Shown here: piece by piece, positions 20,255 through 28,940 of the stretch
Position numbering within the stretch: position 1 is the first letter of the stretch
Layout of the letters: each line of letters opens with the position of its first letter
Assembly: GCF_000515415.1 (NCBI RefSeq)
Contig: NZ_KI911783.1
Location: 412,501-476,500 of the forward strand
Reading direction: 5' to 3'
Length of the DNA: 64,000 nucleotides
DNA from: Bradyrhizobium sp. WSM1417
GTDB taxonomy: Bacteria; Pseudomonadota; Alphaproteobacteria; Rhizobiales; Xanthobacteraceae
The notes under the pieces: model-generated
The model's input: only the letters and a program-made list of their open reading frames with translations
Database searches by the model: none
What the model was told of the DNA's origin: nothing
Made by a program: the position numbers and the translations under genes

Positions 20255-20836
20255 TCACATCTTGCCGTAGGACGCGCCGCGGCGCGTGATGATGACGTAG
20301 CGCGCGTCCTGCCTGGTCTCGTTCTCGAAGATCACCGCGCGCATCACGTCGAAATCGAGACAGTCGCCTTCGCGCAGGCGAACCGTCTTGGCGTCGATAT
20401 GCACGCAGACCGCGCCCTCCAGCATCAGCAACTGCTGGGTGAAGGCGTTGCGGCCCCAAGGGCTGTAGGACACGCGCGCGCCGGTCGGCAGGTCGACGAC
20501 GATGATCTCGATGCCGCTCGCCGCGTCCGTCGGCGAAGCGTGGCGGCGGCGATAGCCGCTGTCGGGATCGCGCCAGTGCGGCTGGTCGGCGAGCCGCACC
20601 AGCCGCTCCGGCGGCTTTTCGGCCAACGCGACGACGTCGCTGAGCGACACATCGAGCGCGGCGCAAAGTTTTCCGAGCAGCGCAGCCGTCGCACTGCTCT
20701 GCGCCCGCTCCACCCGCCCGATCATCGCCCGGCTGACGCCGGAGCGGCCTGCGAGCTCATTCAGCGTCATGCCGGCCTGCGTCCGCAGCGTCTTCAAGCG
20801 ACGACCGATCGCGCGATCGAGCTTTTGCTGGTCCAT
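20255..20836 (-). CDS. XRE family regulator with C-terminal cupin domain
   Basis: 193 residues. The first 70 form a Cro/CI-type HTH (LKTLRTQAGMTLNELAGRSG followed by VSRAMIGRVERA). A short linker and a cupin barrel follow (about 115-185: PTGARVSYSPWGRNAFTQQL, MLEGAVCVHIDAKTVRLREG, DCLDFDV). Regulators of this layout sense small metabolites and often control an adjacent acetyltransferase or transporter. The GNAT gene follows directly, so a regulator-acetyltransferase operon is likely. Confidence 0.9.
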   Translation of the reverse strand: MDQQKLDRAIGRRLKTLRTQAGMTLNELAGRSGVSRAMIGRVERAQSSATAALLGKLCAALDVSLSDVVALAEKPPERLVRLADQPHWRDPDSGYRRRHASPTDAASGIEIIVVDLPTGARVSYSPWGRNAFTQQLLMLEGAVCVHIDAKTVRLREGDCLDFDVMRAVIFENETRQDARYVIITRRGASYGKM

Positions 20837-21067
20837 TGCTTGTAGGTCCTGGCTTTCATCCGAACACGCCCTGGCGCGGTGACCGCAAACCGCCAGGAGC
20901 TTAGCCGAGAGAGCGGCGGGTGCAGGTCATCATGGGCTAATATATTGGAAACTTGTCTGGCGCACGCGAGAGAACATCGGCCCTTCTTCGCCAAGGCTTC
21001 GAAGGGCATCCTGCGTCGCGGTGCCGGGATATCAAAGTCCTGCGAAGCGCCTTGACGCGAAGCGGGA

Positions 21068-21141
21068 TGGAGCGGGCGAAGGGAATCGAACCCTCGTATG
21101 CAGCTTGGGAAGCTGCCGTTCTACCATTGAACTACGCCCGC
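21068..21141 (-). tRNA. tRNA-Gly (anticodon CCC)
   Basis: Reading the minus strand from 21141, the acceptor arm GCGGGCG pairs with CGCCCGC near the 3' end. A D-arm with AGTTCAATGGTAGAAC, an anticodon stem GCAGC-TTCCCAA-GCTGC (CCC at positions 34-36) and a T-arm GAGGGTTCGATTCCCTT are all present. The 3' CCA is encoded. Length is 74 nt. Its 5' flank (21142-21312) carries the presumed promoter. I see no attachment-site duplication or integrase beside it. Confidence 0.97.
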
Positions 21142-21312
21142 GGATGCGCAGCCTGCGCCCGCTCTGATTAGCCGAGACGGCGCATCTCGCCAAGCGCTTT
21201 GGCGCAGCCCGCCTGACCCTTCTTAAGTTTCCGTCAAGATTTTGGGTGCGCCGGATTGTGGCGGTGTTATGATCGCCTGTCTGGGGAGACGTGCACTGAG
21301 TGGGGCGTGTGC

Positions 21313-21891
21313 ATGGTGGGGCGTGGCTACGCGATATTCGACACGACCGTAGGGCGCTGCGGCATCATCTGGAGCAGCACCGGTATCGTTGCCGTGCAAT
21401 TGCCGGAGGCGCGGGAGATCGACACCCGCCGCCGGATTTTCCAGGTCCATCCCGAGGCGCGCGAGCAACGGCCTTCCGCGAACGCCGCGTTCGCGATCGA
21501 GGGTATCGTGGGCTTGCTGCAAGGCAGCGATGCTGATTTTTCCGAGGTCAGCCTGGACGCGAGCGGGGTGCCCGGTTTCAACCGGCGGGTCTATGAAGCC
21601 GCCTGCGCCATCCCGCGCGGGGAGACGCGCACCTATCACGAGATCGCCAAGGCGCTGGGCGCCTCCGGCGCCGCGCATTCGGTGGCACAGGCGATCGCGA
21701 GAAACCCCTATATGCTGATCGTGCCCTGCCACCGGGTGCTGGAGGCCGGCAATTACACCGACCGGCTCTCGCCCTATGGCGGCGTGATCTCCAAGCGGCG
21801 CCTGCTGTCGCTGGAGGGCGCCCATCCGATCGCCAGCAAGACGCTGTTCGACGTCCTGCTGCCCGTTGCCCCGCCCCGAGCGCCCACCTAG
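21313..21891 (+). CDS. ogt: Methylated-DNA--[protein]-cysteine S-methyltransferase (O6-alkylguanine transferase)
   Basis: 192 residues. The active-site motif PCHRVL is present, preceded by AIARNPYMLIV. The Arg-finger/helix region reads YEAACAIPRGETRTYHEIAKALGASGAAHSVAQ. It removes O6-alkyl groups from guanine by suicidal transfer to the cysteine. The N-terminal half is the usual degenerate subdomain. The ATG at 21313 follows GGGGCGTGTGC; the frame stays open 19 codons upstream. An AraC regulator starts 10 bp after the stop, so the pair forms a two-gene operon that recalls a split Ada protein. Confidence 0.92.
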   Translation: MVGRGYAIFDTTVGRCGIIWSSTGIVAVQLPEAREIDTRRRIFQVHPEAREQRPSANAAFAIEGIVGLLQGSDADFSEVSLDASGVPGFNRRVYEAACAIPRGETRTYHEIAKALGASGAAHSVAQAIARNPYMLIVPCHRVLEAGNYTDRLSPYGGVISKRRLLSLEGAHPIASKTLFDVLLPVAPPRAPT

Positions 21892-21900
21892 ATAGGCGGG

Positions 21901-22740
21901 ATGGACGCGACCTCGCTGCTGACCACGCCCTCGATGACCGTCTCCGAGTTTCGCTGCGACGCGGGACCGGACGACAGCCCGTTTGCGGAGTGCCGCACCG
22001 GCCATTCCATCGCCTATGTCCGCGCGGGCAGCTTTGGCTGTCATTGCCGCGCCGGCTTCTTCGATCTGGTCGCGGGCTCGATGCTGGTCGGCGCGCCGGG
22101 CGAGGAATACACCTGCACGCATGAGCATGTCGCTGGCGACGTCTGTCTGTCCTTTTTCCTCAGCGACGATCTGGTCGACGCGCTCGGCGGCCGGCGCGAC
22201 GTCTGGCAAGTCGGCGCGACCCCGCCGCTGCCCGAGCTGATGGTGCTGGGCGAGCTCGCCCAGACGGCGGCAGATGGCAACAGCGATCTCGGTCTCGACG
22301 AGGTCGGGCAGATCCTCGCCGGCCGCTTCGTCGATGTCGTCTCGGGCAAGGCGCGCAAGCCGACGACGCCGACCGCACGCGACCGCCGCCGGGCCGTGGA
22401 AGCCGCCCTGTGGATCGACGCCAATTCGCATGCCGAGGTCGACCTCGAACAGGCGGCGCGGCAGGCACGCCTCAGCCCCTTCCACTTCCTGCGGCTGTTC
22501 TCGGCCGTGCTCGGCGTCACCCCGCATCAATATCTGGTGCGCTCCCGGCTACGGCATGCGGCACGGCTGCTGACCGACGACGACATCGCCGTCACCGACA
22601 TCGCCTATGACGTCGGCTTCGGCGATCTCTCCAACTTCGTCCGCACCTTCCACCGCGCCGCCGGCGTCTCGCCGACCAAGTTCCGTCAGGCCTCAAAGGG
22701 AGAGCGCAAGATTCTCCAAGAGCAGCTCGCCCTCAACTGA
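21901..22740 (+). CDS. AraC family transcriptional regulator
   Basis: 279 residues. A Cys-containing cupin-like N-terminal half ([33 protein letters not shown]) is followed by a C-terminal AraC double HTH (about 160-260: [21 protein letters not shown], then [22 protein letters not shown]). It is probably translated with the upstream alkyltransferase gene. The Cys and His residues in the sensor half (FGCHCR, YTCTHEH) could be alkylation, redox or metal sites, but they do not match the Ada N-terminal zinc motif. Confidence 0.9.
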   Translation: MDATSLLTTPSMTVSEFRCDAGPDDSPFAECRTGHSIAYVRAGSFGCHCRAGFFDLVAGSMLVGAPGEEYTCTHEHVAGDVCLSFFLSDDLVDALGGRRDVWQVGATPPLPELMVLGELAQTAADGNSDLGLDEVGQILAGRFVDVVSGKARKPTTPTARDRRRAVEAALWIDANSHAEVDLEQAARQARLSPFHFLRLFSAVLGVTPHQYLVRSRLRHAARLLTDDDIAVTDIAYDVGFGDLSNFVRTFHRAAGVSPTKFRQASKGERKILQEQLALN

Positions 22741-22796
22741 CTAGGTTCGTCTCCGGCGCGCGCCGATTGCGGCGCGCTTTGGAAATGGAGACGACC

Positions 22797-23156
22797 ATGT
22801 ACGACCATATCGGATTGCGCGTTGCCGACCTCGACGCCGCCACGCGCTTCTACACCGCGGTGCTGGCGCCGCTCGGTTACGTCCTGTGCTCGAGTGGCGA
22901 TGGTTATGCCGGCTTCGGGCCAAAGGGCGAACCCGCGCTGTGGCTGCACCTGAACAAGGGACGCAAGGCCGATGGCGCGCATATCGCGTTTCGCGCTGGG
23001 GATCATGATTCGGTCAAGGCATTCCACAGCGAAGGCTTGAAGAGCGGCGGCCGCGACAATGGCGGCACCGGCCCGCGCAAGGACTACAGCCCGACTTACT
23101 ACGCGGCGTTCTTGATTGATCCCGATGGCAACAATGTCGAGGCGGTTTGTGCGTGA
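22797..23156 (+). CDS. VOC family (glyoxalase/bleomycin-resistance fold) protein
   Basis: 119 residues beginning MYDHIGLRVADLDAATRFYT, the standard first beta-alpha unit of the vicinal-oxygen-chelate fold. It ends with FLIDPDGNNVEAVC, which carries the last metal-ligand Glu. Members include glyoxalases, dioxygenases and resistance proteins; no substrate can be named. The start is chosen at 22797 because GGAG lies six bases upstream; ATG 22785 is in frame. It follows the AraC gene by 56 bp and may be in the same transcript. Confidence 0.88.
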   Translation: MYDHIGLRVADLDAATRFYTAVLAPLGYVLCSSGDGYAGFGPKGEPALWLHLNKGRKADGAHIAFRAGDHDSVKAFHSEGLKSGGRDNGGTGPRKDYSPTYYAAFLIDPDGNNVEAVCA

Positions 23157-23185
23157 GTGCGGCAGCCCTCACTACACACACACAC

Positions 23186-23290
23186 TGTCATGCCCCGGCT
23201 TGGCCGGGGCATCCAGTACGCCGCAGCTTCTCGATTTCATTACAGCGCCTCTGGAATACTGGATCGCCCGATCAAGTCGGGCGATGACAG
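23186..23290 (+). repeat. Dispersed palindromic repeat, family B copy 1
   Basis: Outer ends CTGTCATGCCCCGG and GGGCGATGACAG. It contains two hairpins: GCCCCGGCTTGGCCGGGGC and CGCCCGATCAAGTCGGGCG. Between them lies a core that includes CCTCTGGAATACTGGATC. An inverted copy with the same two hairpins and the same core lies at 27591-27696. It sits between the VOC and SRPBCC genes, just upstream of the latter. Confidence 0.9.
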
Positions 23291-23350
23291 CTGAGATGAC
23301 GGCGCAATCGCTCGCTTCTCTACATCACAGGACTCAACCAGGATTCTAAA

Positions 23351-23752
23351 ATGGCCTCCATCCACAACGACATTCCCCTCCCCGCGCCCGCGCGCGACGT
23401 CTGGGATGCGGTGCGCGATTTCGGCGCGCTGCATCGGCGGCTGGCGCCGGGCTTCGTCACGGCCTGCACGCTCGACGGCGACGCGCGCGACGTCACCTTC
23501 GCCAATGGATCGGTGGCGCGCGAGTTGCTGGTCGATTGCGACGATGCCGGGCGGCGGCTGGTCTACGCGATCAACAACGAGCGGCTGAAGCATTACAGCG
23601 CCTCGGTGCAGGTGATCGCCGAGGGCGAGGCGAGATGCCGCCTGGTCTGGATCATCGACATGCTGCCGAACGAGCTCGCGACTTATGTGCAGGGACAGAC
23701 CAAGGACGCTGTCGCCGCCATACACAGAGCGTTCCCGGCCGCGGCGGCGTGA
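23351..23752 (+). CDS. SRPBCC family (START-like) protein
   Basis: 133 residues with the polyketide-cyclase/START-like fold: an N-terminal strand followed by the ARDVWDAVRDFGALHRRLAPG helix, a central sheet (VTFANGSVARELLVDCDDA) and a long C-terminal helix (LATYVQGQTKDAVAAIHRAF). These small proteins bind hydrophobic ligands in a cavity. Function here is unknown. Its upstream region is the family B repeat, so a promoter must lie inside or immediately after that element. Confidence 0.82.
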   Translation: MASIHNDIPLPAPARDVWDAVRDFGALHRRLAPGFVTACTLDGDARDVTFANGSVARELLVDCDDAGRRLVYAINNERLKHYSASVQVIAEGEARCRLVWIIDMLPNELATYVQGQTKDAVAAIHRAFPAAAA

Positions 23753-23852
23753 TCTTTCTCACGGAGCTCAGCCCTCGTCCGCACTAACCATGGCGGCGTG
23801 CGTCCGGTTGGCTCCGCTCTCCCGGCGGCGCCACGCACGCGAGGAGCAGGCC

Positions 23853-24347
23853 ATGAGAGGTGCGGACAAGGTAATCTGCCAGGCGGCCGCCGTGCTGCTG
23901 ATGTTTTCGATTTCGAGCGCGCCGGCAAAGGCGCAGTTCCTCGGCGGCGGCGGTGCCGGCGGCGAGGACATGATGACCCAGATGGCGCCGATGCTGGAGA
24001 TGATGAAGGCCAAGATGGGCAAGCGCCGCTTCGGCATGATGATGCAGACCATGGGCCCGATGATGAGCCGCATGATGGAGAATGGCGGTGGTGGTCTTGG
24101 CGGCGTGATGGGCGGCGGCGGAATTGGCGGCGTCGGCGGCGGTTTCGGGGCGCCCAATTACGGCGGCTACGCGCCGATGGCCGGAGGCGGCCACATGCCG
24201 ACCGCAGTGGGCGGCATGGGCGGCGGCGATATCATGGGCATGCTCGGCGGCGCCGGCGGCGGCGACATGATGGCGATGATTCCGCAACTGATGCGGCTCG
24301 CCAATGTCGGCGGCAGTGGCGGCCATCGCCGCCACAGGCATCGCTAG
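23853..24347 (+). CDS. Secreted Met/Gly-rich protein of unknown function
   Basis: 164 residues preceded by GAGGAGCAGGCC. A signal peptide is evident (ICQAAAVLLMFSISSAPAKA, cleaved before QFLGG). The mature part contains 25 methionines in about 137 residues. They cluster as MMTQMAPMLEMMKAKM and MMMQTMGPMMSRMM, are followed by glycine-rich spacers, and the protein ends with an Arg/His tail (HRRHRHR). Met-pair clusters plus a His tail suggest soft-metal (Cu/Ag) binding in the periplasm; this is inference. Apart from the signal peptide I recognise no family. Its last 4 bases overlap the end of the convergent MATE gene. Confidence 0.75.
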   Translation: MRGADKVICQAAAVLLMFSISSAPAKAQFLGGGGAGGEDMMTQMAPMLEMMKAKMGKRRFGMMMQTMGPMMSRMMENGGGGLGGVMGGGGIGGVGGGFGAPNYGGYAPMAGGGHMPTAVGGMGGGDIMGMLGGAGGGDMMAMIPQLMRLANVGGSGGHRRHRHR

Positions 24348-25789
24348 TCCGCAGCGGCCGACAGAGCCGGCCTGATCGCAGGTTTGGTTTGGCGCGGTCC
24401 CCAGCGCGTCAGCACCACGCTGGAGCACGAGAGCAGGCCGAGCACGACCATCGAGCTCGCCGCCAGCCAGAAGAAGCTTTGCGCGGTGGCATCATGCGTC
24501 GACAGCCACCAGCCGACCGCCGAGATGTAGATCAGCCGCGCAGTCTGCGCCAGCACCGGTCCGATCACCTTCGCAGCGCCCTGCGACGAGAAATACATGG
24601 TCGAGGCGAGGCCGATGAAGGCGTAGAACGGCGCCACCGTCGACAAATATTGGTGGCTGGTTGCGCGCACGGTCGCGCTGTCGGTGAAGATGTTGACCCA
24701 GAGATCGGGAAAGGCCGCGACCAGGCACGCCGGTGCACCGACGGCAACGAAGGCGCTCGCCGCCGCGATCCAGGCAATGCGCCGGGCACGGGCGATGCGA
24801 CCGGCGCCGACCGCCATGCCGATCATCGGCACCGAGGCGATGCCGAACGAGAACGCGATCGAGGTCAGCAGGAATTCAAGCCGCGCACCGATGCCGTAGC
24901 CGGCGAGGATCGCGGTGCCGAATTTCGCAAGCATGTGAGTGAAGATCGAGATCGTCAGCACCGATTGCAGCGGCGAGAAGCAGGCGATGGCGCCGACCTT
25001 CAGGATATCGAAAAACATCGCCCATTGGATGCGAAGTCCGCGCAGCTTCGGCGTCACGCGGGCGCGGCCGGAGAACAGGTACCAGCCCATCACGCCGATG
25101 TTCATACAATAGGCAATCAGCGCGCCGGCGGCGACGCCGCGCATGCCGAATTGCGGCACCGGACCGAGTCCGAGCCCCAGCGTGCCGCCGAGCACGATCT
25201 GCCAGGCCGCGGAATTGAGGATCAACAGCGACGGCAGCTTCATGTTGCCGGTGCCACGCAGGACCCCGGCCATGGTGTTGAGCAGCCAGGGCAGCACGGC
25301 GCCGCCGAAAAACACCTGGGTGTAGGCGATCGCATGCGTCAGCACATCGCCGCGGCCGCCGAGCATTTCCAGAACGCGCGGCCCGAAGATCAGCATGCCC
25401 AGCATGAAGACGAGGCCGAAGCTGATGCCGATCAGCAGCGCGTGCGCGGCGAGCGTCCCGGCGCGCTCGCGATCGCCGGCGCCGAGCGCCCGCGCGATGG
25501 CGGACGCCACCGCGCCGCCCATCGCACCGCCCGACATGGTCATGGTCAGGATCACTGTCGGAAACACCAGCGCCATCGCGGCCAGCGCTTCCACACCAAG
25601 ACGTCCGATATAAGAGGTCTCCGCAATCACGGTGCAGGTGCCGGCGGAGAGCGCGACGACGTTGGGCCAGGCCAGTCCGAGCAGCGTGCGCAGGATCGGC
25701 CCGTCCGTCAGCGCGCTCCTCACGGGCCGCGGGGGCGGCGGCAGCGGACGCTCCTGTTCATCGACCGGGATTTCGGCGATGTCTGACAT
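24344..25789 (-). CDS. MATE family efflux transporter
   Basis: 481 residues with twelve predicted membrane segments arranged as two related six-helix halves (GLAWPNVVALSAGTCTVIAE and VGAIACFSPLQSVLTISIFT regions). This matches the multidrug and toxic-compound extrusion family, which exchanges Na+ or H+ for organic cations. A ~30-residue proline-rich cytoplasmic N terminus precedes the first segment. The ATG at 25789 follows GGAGAGGAC; the open frame continues 80 codons upstream without similarity. Confidence 0.9.
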   Translation of the reverse strand: MSDIAEIPVDEQERPLPPPPRPVRSALTDGPILRTLLGLAWPNVVALSAGTCTVIAETSYIGRLGVEALAAMALVFPTVILTMTMSGGAMGGAVASAIARALGAGDRERAGTLAAHALLIGISFGLVFMLGMLIFGPRVLEMLGGRGDVLTHAIAYTQVFFGGAVLPWLLNTMAGVLRGTGNMKLPSLLILNSAAWQIVLGGTLGLGLGPVPQFGMRGVAAGALIAYCMNIGVMGWYLFSGRARVTPKLRGLRIQWAMFFDILKVGAIACFSPLQSVLTISIFTHMLAKFGTAILAGYGIGARLEFLLTSIAFSFGIASVPMIGMAVGAGRIARARRIAWIAAASAFVAVGAPACLVAAFPDLWVNIFTDSATVRATSHQYLSTVAPFYAFIGLASTMYFSSQGAAKVIGPVLAQTARLIYISAVGWWLSTHDATAQSFFWLAASSMVVLGLLSCSSVVLTRWGPRQTKPAIRPALSAAAD

Positions 25790-25953
25790 GTCCTCTCCGG
25801 GCGAAAGCGCCATTTGCGGCGCAGCAATGCTTAGGTGTGCCAATGAATTGGTTCGCGCGCAGGGCGCAGCGAGAGGCTTGTTAGCACGACACGCAGCGAT
25901 TCCTCCTGCGCCAGGTGCAGGCGTGCCCTGCGGCAGCGCATTTCGCAAAGGAA

Positions 25954-27006
25954 TTAATCGATGCGCCAGACCAGCGGCCGACGGCAGGGCGGTGTCGGGG
26001 ACAGATGCACGCCGATGTGCCGCCCGCATCCGGCCGCAAGCCCTTCGAACAATCCCGCCAGCACCTCAGCGCAAGCGGGGTGGTTATCGGCGAGGTCTTC
26101 CATCAGCCTCCAGCTCTGCTGACGGATTTCGAACGTGCCTTCGGATAGCGTCGTCTCAGCCACATCGTCCTGCGCGACAAACAGCGCGTTGAGGAACGTC
26201 GCGAATTCGCTCGCACCTCCGCGGCCCATCGACAGCGCCGCAGCGACCTCGTCAAAATATTGCATCCCGATCAGCTTGCCCGTGAGGTGCAGGAGATAGC
26301 CGGCATCCTCCGGACCGAACAGTTGCACCATCACCGGCGCGGCGGTGCGCACATATTCCATGGCGTAGTTTCGATAGGCTTTTTCCAGTCGCGGTCTTGG
26401 CCAGCTTGCGACCGGCAACGCCGGAGCCGCGGCTGCATCGAACAGCGGCGCTTCGAGATGCCGCGCGAACACAAGGCGCTGGTCGAGCTCGAGCGGTTGG
26501 TCATATTGGTAATAGTAGCCTTCGAGCCCATCCTGGCCGTCGACGCTCTGCTTGGTGCAGACGAACCCCAATCTGGTATCGCCGAGCGCGACACCGTTGT
26601 TGGCGTGCCAGCCGCGCAGCATCGCGCGCGAGACTTCGCCCGGCACGCCGCAGATCGCAGTGCCTTTCCAGATCCAGCGCGGCGGCGGATAGCGGATCCA
26701 GGCCTTGCGGTCGCTCTCATACATGTATTCGACGTGCACGCCGCCGATCCAGTTCGAGAGATAGTGATATTGCGCGGCCGCCACGGCGGGAGGCAGATGG
26801 CTCAGCCCGAGCTTCTCCAGCCCCGGCAGGAAGCGTTCCTGCTGCTGGCGGCGGAACACGCGAAAGACGAACTCCGCAGCATCCGCCGTGCCGCGACGCG
26901 TGACCACGGTGAGGATCAGGCCGGTGAAATAGGCGTGATAGAGATCGGCAACTGCGCGCCAGCGTTTCCACTGAGCTTCCTGCGCTGGGTCTGATGCGGC
27001 GGTCAT
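25954..27006 (-). CDS. Conserved protein of unknown function
   Basis: 350 residues, ATG after GGGAGCGAAC. Soluble, rich in Trp, Tyr and His, with no signal peptide or membrane segment. Recognisable blocks are HYLSNWIGGVHVEYMYESD, RYPPPRWIWKGTAICGVPGE and a C-terminal helical part with VWRID at the end. The Met/Trp/Tyr/His content suggests an enzyme or ligand-binding protein; I do not recognise a family and do not assign one. It lies 164 bp upstream of the MATE gene and 104 bp downstream of the PAS gene, all on the minus strand. Confidence 0.7.
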   Translation of the reverse strand: MTAASDPAQEAQWKRWRAVADLYHAYFTGLILTVVTRRGTADAAEFVFRVFRRQQQERFLPGLEKLGLSHLPPAVAAAQYHYLSNWIGGVHVEYMYESDRKAWIRYPPPRWIWKGTAICGVPGEVSRAMLRGWHANNGVALGDTRLGFVCTKQSVDGQDGLEGYYYQYDQPLELDQRLVFARHLEAPLFDAAAAPALPVASWPRPRLEKAYRNYAMEYVRTAAPVMVQLFGPEDAGYLLHLTGKLIGMQYFDEVAAALSMGRGGASEFATFLNALFVAQDDVAETTLSEGTFEIRQQSWRLMEDLADNHPACAEVLAGLFEGLAAGCGRHIGVHLSPTPPCRRPLVWRID

Positions 27007-27110
27007 GTTCGCTCCCGATCGTTATTTTGATCGAGTGTGTCACCGCATCCGGTGACGGACAAGGCGAGCCGCATGCAGGGCGCCCTGCACGCCGGCTCGC
27101 CAATTCCGCA

Positions 27111-27539
27111 TCACGAAGTTTGCGCAGGCTTATTTTGCGCAGCTTTGGCGGCACGCTCGCGCTCGACGCGCTCGGTCACGTCGCGCGCCATCGCCACCGA
27201 TCCCTGCACCACTCCAGCGGCATCCCGCACCAACGCAAAGGTCATCTCGATGTAGAGCTTGCGTCCGTCCTTGTGCAGCGCGCGGGTCAGTGTCGGCTTG
27301 CCCGCAAGCTTCATCGCGCCGCTGGCAAGCGCGGCCTCGAAACCCTTCCAGTGCGCGGCGCGCAGATGTTCGGGAATGATCAGGTCGAGATTCTGGCCCA
27401 GCGCTTCGTCCGCGGAGAAGCCGAACAGTGCGGACGATGCGCGATTCCAGCGCATGATGGTGCCGGAGCGATCCGAATAGATCAGCGCATCGGCGACGTC
27501 GTCGAGGATTTTTGCGTCGAGTTCGGATTGATCTGTCAT
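27111..27539 (-). CDS. Single PAS-domain protein
   Basis: 142 residues that consist of one PAS domain with its PAC strand: DVADALIYSDRSGTIMRWN, ALFGFSADEALGQNLDLIIPE, then YIEMTFALVRDAAGVVQGSV and AMARDVTER. A Lys/Ala-rich tail of ~20 residues follows. It carries no kinase, cyclase or HTH output domain, so it must act by binding another protein or is a sensor remnant. No histidine kinase is adjacent. Confidence 0.88.
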   Translation of the reverse strand: MTDQSELDAKILDDVADALIYSDRSGTIMRWNRASSALFGFSADEALGQNLDLIIPEHLRAAHWKGFEAALASGAMKLAGKPTLTRALHKDGRKLYIEMTFALVRDAAGVVQGSVAMARDVTERVERERAAKAAQNKPAQTS

Positions 27540-27590
27540 TTCGCCACCTCGTCGTAGCCCGGATTCGCTTCTTATCCTGACACAGATTCG

Positions 27591-27696
27591 GTGTCATCGC
27601 CCGACTTGATCGGGCGATCAGTATTCCAGAGGCGGATGTGATCGAACCGATAGGCTGCGGCGTACTGGATGCCCCGGTCAAGCCGGGGCATGACAG
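27591..27696 (-). repeat. Dispersed palindromic repeat, family B copy 2 (inverted relative to copy 1)
   Basis: Begins GTGTCATCGCCCGAC and ends GGGGCATGACAG. It contains CGCCCGACTTGATCGGGCG and GCCCCGGTCAAGCCGGGGC hairpins and the core GTATTCCAGAGG, the reverse complement of the core in the copy at 23186-23290. It lies between the PAS gene and the dcd gene. Confidence 0.9.
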
Positions 27697-27714
27697 CGGA
27701 AGGTGAGGCTATCC

Positions 27715-28851
27715 CTACACCCGGAAATGCTTGCTCAGCTTGAGGCCCTGCGCCTGGTAGTTCGAGCCGATGCGCTGGCCGTACATGGCGTCGGGGCGGG
27801 CTAGCATCTTCTCGTAGACGAGGCGGCCGACGATCTGGCCGTGCTCGAGGATGAACGGCACTTCGCGCGAGCGCACTTCGAGCACGGCACGCGACCCCAG
27901 CCCGCCGGCGCCGGCATAGCCGAAGCCGGGATCGAAGAAGCCGGCGTAGTGCACGCGGAACTCGCCGACCAGCGGATCGAACGGCACCATCTCCGCGGCG
28001 TAATCGGGCGGCACCTGCACGGCCTCTTTCGACGCGAGGATATAGAACTCGCCGGGATCGAGGATCAGGCTGCCGTCGGGACGGGGCGAGATCGGCTCCC
28101 AGAACTCCTCGACGGAATAGCCGGCGCGGCGATCGACGTCGATGACGCCGGTGTGGCGCTTGGCGCGGTAGCCGACGAAGCCGCCGCTCTTTTCGCCGGA
28201 AAGATCAACCGAGACGGCAACGCCGCCGGTGAGATCGGCATCGTCGATATCGACGAGACGCTCGGTCGCATGCAGCGCCTCGAGGTCGTCGATGTTGAGG
28301 ATGGCATCGCCGGTGCGGAAGCGCACCTGGCTAAGGCGCGAGCCCTCGCTGACCAGCACCGGGAACGTCTTCGGACTGATCTCGGCATAGAGCGGGCCGT
28401 GATAGCCGGCACCGATCATGTCGAAGCGGCGGGTGCCGTCGGCGATCACGCGGGTGAAGACGTCGAGCCGGCCGGTCGAGCTCTTCGGGTTGGCGGCCGC
28501 GACGATCTCCGGCGGCAGCGCGAGGCTTTCGAGCAGCGGCACGATGTAGACGCAGTTGGTCTCCAGCACTGCGCCGTCGGCGAGGCTGAACTCGTGAAGC
28601 TTCAACTCGTCGATGCGCTCGGCGACGGTGGCGCCGGGACCGGGCAGGAAGCTGGCGCGAACGCGATAGGCAATGTCGCCGAGGCGAAGGTCGAGGCTCG
28701 CCGGCTGGATCTGGCTTTCGACGAAGTCGTAAGCGGGCAGGATGAGACCGCCCTCCGCCATCGCCGCGATCATGCGGTCGGGCAGGATACCATTGGCGTC
28801 GGCGGCGACCGTGAACGTCAACCCGGGGTCCTCATCAGGGATCAAACACAT
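27715..28851 (-). CDS. dcd: 2'-deoxycytidine 5'-triphosphate deaminase, double-length form
   Basis: 378 residues, twice the length of E. coli Dcd (~193). Both halves show the dUTPase/Dcd fold: the first with LDLRLGDIAYRVR and AAANPKSSTGRLDVFTRVI (the PKSSxGR substrate motif), the second with GEFYILASKEAVQVPPDYAA and AGFFDPGFGYAGAGGLGSRAVLEVR (the active-site Gly/Phe-rich loop). It deaminates dCTP to dUTP for thymidylate synthesis. The fused form is typical of Rhizobiales. It is divergent from metZ; its 5' flank faces the riboswitch region. Confidence 0.92.
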   Translation of the reverse strand: MCLIPDEDPGLTFTVAADANGILPDRMIAAMAEGGLILPAYDFVESQIQPASLDLRLGDIAYRVRASFLPGPGATVAERIDELKLHEFSLADGAVLETNCVYIVPLLESLALPPEIVAAANPKSSTGRLDVFTRVIADGTRRFDMIGAGYHGPLYAEISPKTFPVLVSEGSRLSQVRFRTGDAILNIDDLEALHATERLVDIDDADLTGGVAVSVDLSGEKSGGFVGYRAKRHTGVIDVDRRAGYSVEEFWEPISPRPDGSLILDPGEFYILASKEAVQVPPDYAAEMVPFDPLVGEFRVHYAGFFDPGFGYAGAGGLGSRAVLEVRSREVPFILEHGQIVGRLVYEKMLARPDAMYGQRIGSNYQAQGLKLSKHFRV

Positions 28852-28940
28852 CCCGACATGTGGGAAATATGAGCGTTTTACGGCTATCCGATGGACGTCT
28901 TGACGGAAAGGGCATTGCGGAATATGAGCATGACTTATCC

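Noticed and set aside
21068..21141. tRNA-Gly considered as an integration site for a genomic island
   Set aside because: No integrase, no repeated 3' tRNA fragment in the window and no change in gene content around it.
23798..25786. 662-codon plus-strand frame across the Met-rich and MATE genes
   Set aside because: No domain, antisense to a clear MATE transporter; the Met-rich gene in another frame has a signal peptide and a ribosome site.
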